Assembly (NCBI RefSeq): GCF_024171695.1 | Contig: NZ_JAMTCF010000001.1 | Span: 239,061-303,060, forward strand | Source of the DNA: Actinosynnema pretiosum | GTDB lineage: Bacteria; Actinomycetota; Actinomycetes; Mycobacteriales; Pseudonocardiaceae | Length of the DNA stretch: 64,000 nt | Reading direction: 5' to 3' | Shown here: in pieces, positions 40,833 to 47,980 of the stretch | Numbering within the stretch: position 1 is the stretch's first letter | Layout: every line of letters begins with the position of its first letter | Made by a program: the position numbers and the translations under genes | The notes under the pieces: generated by a model | What the model saw: the letters and a program-made list of their open reading frames with translations, nothing else | What the model was told of the DNA's origin: nothing | Database searches by the model: none

Positions 40833-42016
40833 CAGGCCACCCGCAGCTTCTTCGGGCCGCGCACCAGCAGGCCGCGCTTCCACTCCACGCCCTCGTCGCC
40901 CTCGGCCAGGCGCAGGTTCGGGAACTTCGTGGTGATGACCTCCAGCATGACCTGGAGCTCCATCCGGGCGAGCTGCGCGCCGAGGCAGTGGTGCGGGCCG
41001 TGGCCGAACGCGACGTGCGGGTTCGACTCGCGGGTGAAGTCCATCCTCTCCGGCTCGGCGAAGACCTCGGGGTCGCGGTTGGCGCCGGGGATCGACGCCA
41101 GGATCGGCTCGCCCTCGCGGATCACGACGTTGCCGAGCTTGACGTCCTCGGTGGCGTAGCGGGGGAACAGCGCGGCCGGGTTGAGCGGGATGAACCGCAG
41201 CATCTCCTCGACGGCGGCCGGGATCAGCTCCGGCTGGGCCTTGAGCTGCTCGTAGTGCTCGGGGCTGGTGAGCAGGGCGTAGAGGAAGTTGGGGATGTGC
41301 GTGGAGACCGCCTCGGAGCCGGTCAGCAGCAGGCCGACGCTCGCGATCGACAGCAGCTCCTGCTCGGTGAGCTGGTCCTCGTCGTCGCGGGCGCGCACCA
41401 GGGCGGTGAGCAGGTCGTCGGTGGGCTCCTCGCGGCGCTTGGCCACCAGGGTGGCCATGTACGCGAACAGCTCCTCGGCCTGGGACATGACAGGCTTGGC
41501 CGTGTTGGTCAGGCCGTCGGTCCAGACCCGGAACTTGCCCCGGTCCTCGAAGGGCACGCCGATCAGGTCGCAGATGACCGCGATCGGGAAGGGCAGCGCG
41601 AAGTGCTCGACCAGGTCGACCGGCGAGCCGTGGGCGATCATGTCCTCGGCGCACTTCTCGGCGATGCGCACCGCGTGCGGGCGCATGGCGTTGACGCGCC
41701 GGGCGGTGAGCGCCTTGCCCGCGAGCTTGCGCAGGCGGGTGTGGTCCGGCGGGTCGAGGCCGACGATGCCCTCGTACGCCATCTCCTCTCGCAACCGGGG
41801 CTGGTCCTGGCCCTGCGCCGCCGCCCGGCTGAAGCGCGGGTCGGTCAGCACGGTCTTGGTGTCCTCGTAGCCGAGGGTTAACCAGGAGACCTCGCCGTAG
41901 GGCATCTGCACCCGGTTGACGGGCTCCTCGCTGCGCAGCTCGGCGTAGATGGGATCGACGTGGATACCCAGTTCCTCGCTGAACGGGTAGGTCCGGACCT
42001 GCTGGGTTGCTGTCAT
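40829..42016 (-). CDS. Cytochrome P450, probable macrolactam-tailoring oxidase
   Basis: A 395-residue soluble class I P450. The heme-binding loop FGHGPHHCLGAQLAR has Cys344; ExxR is Glu271-Arg274 in EEMLRF; the HTRLR substrate-side C-helix motif is present. The I-helix reads LLLTGSEAVSTH. The acidic residue Glu235 is kept, but the usual following Thr is Ala236, as in the macrolide hydroxylase EryF (AGFEA). This suggests proton delivery assisted by substrate or water. ATG 42016 has AGGAGA about 6 nt upstream. It is first in the P450-ferredoxin-PKS operon and diverges from the aminomutase. Hydroxylation or epoxidation of the polyene macrolactam is the likely job, inferred from context. Confidence 0.92.
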   Translation of the reverse strand: MTATQQVRTYPFSEELGIHVDPIYAELRSEEPVNRVQMPYGEVSWLTLGYEDTKTVLTDPRFSRAAAQGQDQPRLREEMAYEGIVGLDPPDHTRLRKLAGKALTARRVNAMRPHAVRIAEKCAEDMIAHGSPVDLVEHFALPFPIAVICDLIGVPFEDRGKFRVWTDGLTNTAKPVMSQAEELFAYMATLVAKRREEPTDDLLTALVRARDDEDQLTEQELLSIASVGLLLTGSEAVSTHIPNFLYALLTSPEHYEQLKAQPELIPAAVEEMLRFIPLNPAALFPRYATEDVKLGNVVIREGEPILASIPGANRDPEVFAEPERMDFTRESNPHVAFGHGPHHCLGAQLARMELQVMLEVITTKFPNLRLAEGDEGVEWKRGLLVRGPKKLRVAW

Positions 42017-42574
42017 CCGTCTTCTCCTCCGGGTGCGCGGGAGCCTGCCCGACCACCGCGCGCCGGTCCCTTTGGGCCTGTGCCCGGAAGCCGTTCCCGG
42101 CTGCCACGTGAATGGCTCTGGGAAATTCCCGCCCCCGGTCGTCGAGAAAGACTAAGCACGTCGCGGAAGTCCGCTAAACCCCGGAAGTCCCCCTACGGTC
42201 CCCCTAGCCGCCCGGCGACCGCCCCGCCCCACCCCCGACCCCGACCACCGGTCAGCGGAAGCCCCGACCTGGGAGTTCGGTCCAGGTCGGGGCGCGGGGG
42301 TGGTGCGCGCGGGTCGTGGACGCGGGGCGGTGAGGGGTCGCGCAGGGGCCGCGCTAGGGGTTGCGCGGGGGCATTTCGCGCTTAAGGTCGCTCAGCGGAA
42401 CCACCCGCGAACTTCCCCTCGTGCGTTCTCCGCGCGGCGCCCTCGCCTCGCGCCCCACTCGCCGCGCGCCGATCCGGCGCGCGGTCGGACGCGCATTTCC
42501 CAGCACCGCGGTCTTTCCGCGCCGCGGCCGTTCGAGCGAAAAACCGGGAAGACCGAAACGGAAGGTGCTCGCGC
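42017..42574. promoter_or_regulatory. Divergent promoter region of the macrolactam cluster
   Basis: The 558 bp between the P450 operon (minus) and the aminomutase operon (plus) contain no supported gene. There is a quasi-palindrome GGGAAATTCCC at 42120-42130. A cluster of related repeats follows: CGGAAGTCCGCTA (42164-42176), CGGAAGTCCCCCTA (42182-42195) and CGGTCCCCCTA (42196-42206). The last two CCCCCTA elements are phased exactly 11 bp apart. The same CCCCTA motif with 11-bp phasing recurs at 49667-49683 in the other divergent intergenic region, so these are candidate activator sites. Confidence 0.5.
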
Positions 42575-43927
42575 ATGTCCCTGCCGCTCGCCGTTCTCCC
42601 GGAGGCGCCCCGCTTCCGGTCGTTGGGGCCCCACCACGTCGACGAGGTCGCGGCCAGGTACGCGCCGCGCCCGGACCTGCTGGAGGCGGTGCGGGTCATC
42701 TCGCAGGTGCTGCCGTTCCGGGTCAACGAGTACGTGCTCTCGCACCTGGTCGACTGGGCGCGGGTGCCGGACGACCCGATCTTCCAGCTGGTGTTCCCGC
42801 AGCGCGGGATGCTGGCCGAGGAGGACGAGCGCGAGCTGGCCGACCTGATGCGGGCCAAGGACAAGCGCGGGCTGCGGTCAGCGGTCGAGCGGGTGCGCGG
42901 CGGGTTGAACCCGCACCCGGCCGGGCAGAAGGAGCTCAACGTCCCGATGCTGGACGGGGAGGTGCTGCCGGGCGTGCAGCACAAGTACCGGGAGACGGCG
43001 CTGTACTTCCCGCAGCAGGGGCAGACCTGCCACGCGTACTGCACCTACTGCTTCCGCTGGGCGCAGTTCGTGGGCGACGCGGACCTGCGGTTCGCCGCGC
43101 CCGGCCCGGAGCTGCTGGTGCGCTACCTGCGCGAGCACCCGGCGGTGACGGACGTGCTGGTCACCGGCGGCGACCCGATGATCATGAGCACCGAGCGGCT
43201 GCGCACGCACCTGGAGCCGCTGCTGGCGGTGGACACCGTGCGCACGATCCGGATCGGCACGAAGTCGGTGGCCTACTGGCCGCACCGCTTCACCACCGAC
43301 CCGGACGCGGACGAGGTGCTGCGCCTGTTCGAGCGCGTGGTGGCCTCCGGCCGCTCGCTGGCGGTGATGGCGCACTTCAGCCACCCGCGCGAGCTGGAGA
43401 CGGACCTGGCCCGCGCGGCGCTGTCCCGGATCAGGGGCACCGGCGCGGTGGTGTACTGCCAGGCGCCGCTGATCAAGCACGTCAACGACGACTCGCGGGT
43501 GTGGGCCGACATGTGGCGCGGCGAGCTGTCGGCGGGCCTGGTGCCGTACTACATGTTCGTCGAGCGGGACACCGGTCCCCGCGAGTACTTCAAGGTGCCG
43601 CTGGCGCGCGCGGTCGAGATCTTCCAGGGCGCGTACCGGACGCTGCCGGGCCTGGCGCGCACGGTGCGCGGCCCGAGCATGTCGGCCACGCCGGGCAAGG
43701 TGCTGGTCGACGGGATCGAGGACGCGCCGGACGGCAGGCACTTCCGGCTGCGGATGGTGCAGGCGCGCGTCCCCGAGCTGGTGGGCCGCCCGTTCCGGGC
43801 CCGGTTCTCGGAGACCGCGTCGTGGCTGGACGAGCTGGAGATCGACCCGTCGACGCCCGCCGACCTGCTGGCCGCCGTGACCAGCTCGGTCCCGAAGAGC
43901 GCGCCGCAGACCGCGGCGCTCGGCTGA
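42575..43927 (+). CDS. KamA-family radical SAM amino acid 2,3-aminomutase (probably glutamate)
   Basis: A 450-residue PLP- and [4Fe-4S]-dependent enzyme of the lysine 2,3-aminomutase family. The radical SAM cluster motif is CHAYCTYC (Cys152, Cys156, Cys159), followed by TGGDPM (SAM contact) and a PLP-lysine candidate Lys375 in SATPGK. In lysine aminomutase two aspartates (293 and 330) hold the substrate side-chain amine. Aligned by eye, these are Arg331 (FVERDTGPREYF, same spacing as CDLSLG..EHF) and Ser368. Replacement of acidic by basic/polar residues is what glutamate 2,3-aminomutases show, so the likely product is beta-glutamate, as for IdnL4 in incednine biosynthesis. The ATG is preceded by GGAAGG. 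It is first gene of the starter-unit operon. Lysine or another substrate cannot be excluded. Confidence 0.88.
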   Translation: MSLPLAVLPEAPRFRSLGPHHVDEVAARYAPRPDLLEAVRVISQVLPFRVNEYVLSHLVDWARVPDDPIFQLVFPQRGMLAEEDERELADLMRAKDKRGLRSAVERVRGGLNPHPAGQKELNVPMLDGEVLPGVQHKYRETALYFPQQGQTCHAYCTYCFRWAQFVGDADLRFAAPGPELLVRYLREHPAVTDVLVTGGDPMIMSTERLRTHLEPLLAVDTVRTIRIGTKSVAYWPHRFTTDPDADEVLRLFERVVASGRSLAVMAHFSHPRELETDLARAALSRIRGTGAVVYCQAPLIKHVNDDSRVWADMWRGELSAGLVPYYMFVERDTGPREYFKVPLARAVEIFQGAYRTLPGLARTVRGPSMSATPGKVLVDGIEDAPDGRHFRLRMVQARVPELVGRPFRARFSETASWLDELEIDPSTPADLLAAVTSSVPKSAPQTAALG

Positions 43928-44027
43928 GCGCCCCTTCTCCGCGCTCGGCCGGGCGCCGCTCCCGGTCCCTCCCCCTCCCCCCTCCCGCGCTCCCGTTCCC
44001 CACTCCCCCACGACGAAAGGGCTCGGT

Positions 44028-45287
44028 GTGGCCGTCCGGAAGATCTCGCCCAACCTGGCGCTGGACCACCTGGTCTCGCTGCGCCAGGCCGCAGGCGAGC
44101 CGATCGTGCACCTGGGGTTCGGCGAATCGCGCCTGCCCGTGTTCCCCGGACTGGTGGAGCGGCTCGCCGAGGGCGCGGACCGCAACTCCTACGGTCCGGT
44201 GCCCGGCGCGCCCGGCGTGCTGCGGGCGTTCGCCGAGTACTGCGCGCGGCGGTCGCTGCCGACCGACCCCGACCAGGTGGTCGTCGCCCCCGGCAGCAAG
44301 GCGCTGCTGCTGGCGCTGCAGCTGGTCGTGCCCGGTGACGTGCTGCTGGCGCAGCCGTGCTGGGTGACCTACGCGCCGCAGGCGGTGCTGGCGGGCAAGC
44401 GGGTGTTCGGGGTTCCGGTGCCCGCCGAGTGCGGCGGCGTCCCGGACCCGGACGCGCTGCGCGAGCGGGTGCGGCAGGCCCGCGCCGAGGGCGGTGACCC
44501 GCGCATCGTCGTGCTGACCTCGCCGGACAACCCGACCGGCACCACCGCGACCCCGGACCTGGTGCGGCGGATCTGCGCCGTGGCCGAGGACGAGGACCTG
44601 CTGCTGGTGTCGGACGAGATCTACCGGGACGTGATCCACGACCCGGACTTCGAGTACCTGAGCCCGGCCGAGGTGTCGCCCTCGCGCACGGTCGTGATCA
44701 CCGGGCTGAGCAAGAGCCTGGCGCTGGGCGGCTGGCGGATCGGCGCGGCCCGCTTCCCCGCCGACGAGGCGGGGCGGCGGATGCGCGCGGACGTGGCGTC
44801 GGTGGCCAGCGAGGTGTGGTCGACGCTGGCCGGTCCGATGCAGGCGGTGGCCGAGTACGCGTTCGACGAGCCCGTCGAGCTGGTGGCCAGGCGGGACGCG
44901 GACGCGCGGCTGCACGGCGCGGTGGCGAGGGCGGTGTGGCGGCTGGCCGAGGGCGCTGGCGCGCTGACCCGGCCGCCGACGGGCGGGTTCTACGTGTACC
45001 CGGACTTCGAGCCGCTGCGCGAGCCGCTCGCCCGGCGCGGCGTGGTGGACGGTGAGACGCTCCAGGCGCACCTGCTCGGCGAGTCCGGGGTGGCCGTGCT
45101 GGCGGGCGTGCACTTCGGCGACGACGCGCGGGCGCTGCGGTTCCGGGCCGCCACGAGCGTGCTGTACGGCGGCACCCGCGAGGAGCAGCACGCGGCGATG
45201 GCGGCGGCGGACCCGACGACCGTGCCGCACGTGGCCGAGGCGCTGGCCGCGATCGAGCAGGCGTTCACCAAGCTGAGCGCGGGCTGA
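44028..45287 (+). CDS. Class I/II aminotransferase-fold PLP enzyme (possible beta-amino acid decarboxylase)
   Basis: A 419-residue fold-type I PLP enzyme. Visible motifs are SPDNPTG, VSDEIYRDV (Asp196, pyridine N), GLSKSLALGGWRIG with Schiff-base Lys229, and a C-terminal Arg in LRFRAATS. The GTG start at 44028 has GAAAGG 8 nt upstream. It follows the aminomutase by 100 bp and ends 11 bp before the acyltransferase ATG. In incednine biosynthesis a PLP enzyme (IdnL3) decarboxylates beta-glutamate to 3-aminobutyrate. Loss of a carboxylate beta to the imine suits an aminotransferase-type fold, as in aspartate beta-decarboxylase. No other decarboxylase is visible in the window, so this gene may fill that role. 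Ordinary transamination remains possible. Confidence 0.82.
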   Translation: MAVRKISPNLALDHLVSLRQAAGEPIVHLGFGESRLPVFPGLVERLAEGADRNSYGPVPGAPGVLRAFAEYCARRSLPTDPDQVVVAPGSKALLLALQLVVPGDVLLAQPCWVTYAPQAVLAGKRVFGVPVPAECGGVPDPDALRERVRQARAEGGDPRIVVLTSPDNPTGTTATPDLVRRICAVAEDEDLLLVSDEIYRDVIHDPDFEYLSPAEVSPSRTVVITGLSKSLALGGWRIGAARFPADEAGRRMRADVASVASEVWSTLAGPMQAVAEYAFDEPVELVARRDADARLHGAVARAVWRLAEGAGALTRPPTGGFYVYPDFEPLREPLARRGVVDGETLQAHLLGESGVAVLAGVHFGDDARALRFRAATSVLYGGTREEQHAAMAAADPTTVPHVAEALAAIEQAFTKLSAG

Positions 45288-45298
45288 GGGGGTTGGGG

Positions 45299-46225
45299 AT
45301 GGGCGTGCCGACCGCGATCGCGTTCCCCGGCATGGGGCCGGTGCAGTTCGCCGACGTCGCGAAGTTCACGCTGCTCAACCCGTTCGGGCGGGAGCTGCTG
45401 GGCGTCGCGGACGAGGTGCTGGGCGGCGACCTGTTCACCGCGCTGCGGGAGAGCGGGTCGGACTACTCGGCGGCGGCGCAGGTGGGGTTCCTGGTGAACT
45501 GCCTGGCGCTGGCCCGGTGGGCCGAGCACGAGCACGGGTTCGCGCCGGAGCTGGTGGCCGGGGCGAGCTTCGGCGGGAAGGCCGCGGCGATCCACTCCGG
45601 GGCGCTCAGCGCCGAGGAGGGGATCTGGCTGACCGCCGAGCTGGTGCGGGTGGAGACGGAGTACTTCGCCGCCGAGCACGGCGACGTGGTGACGCTGTCG
45701 TTCGCCCGCACCGCGCCGGACGTGCTGGAGGCGGCGCTGGCGGAGCTGGACGACTGGCACGAGCTGTCGTGCCGGGTGGACGTGGACTTCGCGATGGTCT
45801 CGCTCAAGCGCGACAGGGTGGCGTGGTTCTCCGACCGGTTGCGGGCGGCGGGCGGGCTGCCGCTGTACGAGATGGACCCGCCGCTGCACGTGAGCCTGTT
45901 CACCGGGTTGCGCGACCGGATCGAGCGGGAGCTGCTGTCCCAGGTGACGTTCCGCGACCCGGTGGTGCCCGTGGTGGCCGACCAGGACGGGACGGTGCGC
46001 ACCACGGCCGAGGGCGTGCGGGCGGTCCTGCTGGACGGCGTGGTGCGGACGGTGCGGTGGCCGTCGGTGGTGGCGACGCTGCGCGAGCGCGGTGTGGAGC
46101 GGCTGTGCGTGGCGGGGCAGGACTCGCTGTTCGGGCGGGTGGCGGTCACGCGGGACAACTTCGAGGTGCTGGCGGCGACGCCGAGGCTGGCGATGCGGCC
46201 CCGCAAGCGGCCCGCGCTGGTGTGA
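45299..46225 (+). CDS. Discrete acyltransferase, VinK-like (moves aminoacyl starter to PKS)
   Basis: A 308-residue stand-alone malonyl-transacylase-fold protein. FPGMGP opens the fold, the nucleophile elbow is AGASFGG with Ser90, and the catalytic His candidate is His197 in DPPLHVSLFTG. The usual GHSxGE and the Arg that binds malonate are not evident, which fits acyltransferases handling non-carboxylated aminoacyl groups. VinK-type enzymes transfer the dipeptidyl starter from a discrete ACP to the loading ACP of the PKS, which here has no loading AT. The ATG at 45299 was chosen because GAGGGG lies 7 nt upstream; the TTG at 45293 is less likely. It overlaps closely with the preceding gene, so is in the same operon. 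Confidence 0.85.
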   Translation: MGVPTAIAFPGMGPVQFADVAKFTLLNPFGRELLGVADEVLGGDLFTALRESGSDYSAAAQVGFLVNCLALARWAEHEHGFAPELVAGASFGGKAAAIHSGALSAEEGIWLTAELVRVETEYFAAEHGDVVTLSFARTAPDVLEAALAELDDWHELSCRVDVDFAMVSLKRDRVAWFSDRLRAAGGLPLYEMDPPLHVSLFTGLRDRIERELLSQVTFRDPVVPVVADQDGTVRTTAEGVRAVLLDGVVRTVRWPSVVATLRERGVERLCVAGQDSLFGRVAVTRDNFEVLAATPRLAMRPRKRPALV

Positions 46226-46374
46226 GGGAGCTGGCGGGCCCGGCGCGGTGACGCGTCGGGCCCGCCCGCCGTCGGACCGCTGATCCGGAACCACGGGCGC
46301 GAGAACACAGGCGCGGGAACACGGCGCGAGAGCGCGGGCGTGAGACCACAGGCGCGAGACGATCAGGAGGACAC
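46226..46374. repeat. Intergenic 13-14 bp imperfect tandem repeats
   Basis: Between the acyltransferase and ligase genes, five imperfect units of the type ACRGGCGCGAGAAC run from 46293 to 46361 (14, 14, 13, 14 and 14 nt). The unit is direct rather than inverted and ends just before the AGGAGG of the next gene. No gene is supported. Confidence 0.6.
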
Positions 46375-47898
46375 ATGGCCCTGCGCGAGACCGATCCCGT
46401 GCTGCACGCGCGTTTCCTGCGCGGGCTGGCCGCCAACCCGGACGGGGTGGCGCTGCGCCTGCCGGACGGGCGGGCGGTCGGCTACCGGGAGCTGCACGAG
46501 CTGGCCCTGTCCTGGGCCGGGGCGCTGTGGGCGGCGGGGAGCCCGCCGGTGGTGGGGGTGCTGGCGGACAAGACCCTGGAGTCGTACGCGGGCCTGCTCG
46601 CGGTGCTCTACTCCGGGGCGACCGCCGTGCCGCTGCACCCGGAGTTCCCCGCGTCCCGCACCCGGCGGATGCTCGACGCGGCCGGGGTGTCCGCGCTGCT
46701 GGTGGACGAGGCCGGGCTGACCGCGCTGGAGGCGCTGGGCCCGGAGTCGGCGATCCCGGTGTACGCGCCGCTGGCCGCGCAGGTCGGCGACCACAAGTTC
46801 CTGCCCGGCGCCGACCCGCTGGACGCGCCGGTCGACGTGCGGCCCGAGGCCACCGCCTACGTGCTGTTCACCTCCGGCTCGACCGGGCGCCCCAAGGGCG
46901 TGCCGACCACCCACGCGAGCGCCGACCACTACTTCTCCGTGATCGAGGAGCGGTTCGACTTCACCTCGGCGGACCGGTTCTCCCAGTCGTTCGACCTGAA
47001 CTTCGACTGCGCGGTGTTCGACCTGTTCTGCGCGTGGGGCGCGGGCGCGCAGCTGCACCCGATCCCCGGAACCGCCTACCGGGACCTGCCCGCGTTCGTG
47101 GCCGAGCGCGGGTTGACGGTGTGGTTCTCCACCCCGTCGGCGATCACGCTGGTGCGCCGCATGGGCGGGCTGGGCGCGGGGTCGATGCCGGGGCTGCGGT
47201 GGAGCCTGTTCGCCGGTGAGGCGCTGCGCCAGGCCGACGCGCAGGACTGGCTGGCGGCGGCGTCCGGGTCGGGGCTGGAGAACATCTACGGCCCGACCGA
47301 GCTGACCATCACGATCACCGGCCACCGCTGGGGCCCGGACTCGCCGTCGTTGTGCCTGAACGGGTTGACGCCGATCGGCGAGGTGCACGCGGGCCACGAC
47401 TGGCTGCTGCTGGGCGAGGACGGCGAGCCGGACGGGGTGGAGGGCGAGCTGTGCGTGACCGGCGCGCAGCTCACCTCGGGCTACCTGGACGCGTCCGACG
47501 ACGTCGGCCGGTTCCTGGAGCACGACGGGCGCCGCTGGTACCGGACCGGCGACCGGGTGCGCAGGCACCCGGACGGCGCGCTGGTGTACCTGGGCAGGCT
47601 GGACTCGCAGGTGCAGCTGGCCGGGTGGCGGGTGGAGCTGGCCGAGGTGGAGCACGCGCTGCGCGGGTGCGACGGGGTGCTGGACGCGGTCGCGGTGACC
47701 AGGCAGGCCGGGGACGGGCTGGAGCTGGTGGTGTACTACACCGGGTCGCCGACGCCCGCGCGGCTGCTGTCGCGGGAGCTGCGGGACGTGCTGCCCAAGG
47801 GCATGGTGCCGCGCGACTACCGGCACGTGGCGGAGTTTCCGCTCAACTCCAACCGCAAGGTGGACCGGGGCGAGCTGACCAGGATGGCCGCGAGCTGA
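46375..47898 (+). CDS. Amino acid adenylation ligase, VinM-like (adds small amino acid to starter)
   Basis: A 507-residue stand-alone adenylation enzyme. Core motifs are VLFTSGSTGRPKG (A3), SFDLNFDCAVFDLF (A4 region), NIYGPTELTITITG (A5), YRTGDRVRR (A7/A8) and NSNRKVDRGEL with adenylation Lys495 (A10). The TPSAI...LFAGEAL...GPTE spacing resembles D-alanine ligases of the DltA type, so a small amino acid such as alanine is likely. In vicenistatin-type pathways VinM attaches alanine to the beta-aminoacyl carrier protein, protecting the amine during chain extension. The ATG follows AGGAGG by 5 nt. A strong bidirectional terminator follows. Assignment to VinM rather than VinN rests on the DltA-like pattern. 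Confidence 0.8.
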   Translation: MALRETDPVLHARFLRGLAANPDGVALRLPDGRAVGYRELHELALSWAGALWAAGSPPVVGVLADKTLESYAGLLAVLYSGATAVPLHPEFPASRTRRMLDAAGVSALLVDEAGLTALEALGPESAIPVYAPLAAQVGDHKFLPGADPLDAPVDVRPEATAYVLFTSGSTGRPKGVPTTHASADHYFSVIEERFDFTSADRFSQSFDLNFDCAVFDLFCAWGAGAQLHPIPGTAYRDLPAFVAERGLTVWFSTPSAITLVRRMGGLGAGSMPGLRWSLFAGEALRQADAQDWLAAASGSGLENIYGPTELTITITGHRWGPDSPSLCLNGLTPIGEVHAGHDWLLLGEDGEPDGVEGELCVTGAQLTSGYLDASDDVGRFLEHDGRRWYRTGDRVRRHPDGALVYLGRLDSQVQLAGWRVELAEVEHALRGCDGVLDAVAVTRQAGDGLELVVYYTGSPTPARLLSRELRDVLPKGMVPRDYRHVAEFPLNSNRKVDRGELTRMAAS

Positions 47899-47930
47899 CG
47901 GAACCTCTGTCGCGCAACGACTCCACCACC

Positions 47931-47968
47931 GCGAAGGCCCCGACTCCCTGCGGAGTCGGGGCCTTCGC
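47931..47968. terminator. Bidirectional hairpin terminator
   Basis: A perfect 17-bp stem (47931-47947 with 47952-47968) has a 4-nt CTGC loop. It sits between the convergent VinM-like and VinN-like genes and probably ends both transcripts. Confidence 0.85.
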
Positions 47969-47980
47969 CGTTGTCCGTGG

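Noticed and set aside
40590-42107. A 505-codon frame fusing ferredoxin to upstream sequence
   Set aside because: The upstream part is a shadow of the P450 gene. The ferredoxin begins at the GTG at 40832, overlapping the P450 stop.
42361-44367. A 668-codon plus-strand frame across the aminomutase
   Set aside because: It is out of frame with the clear radical SAM protein and has no recognisable domains.
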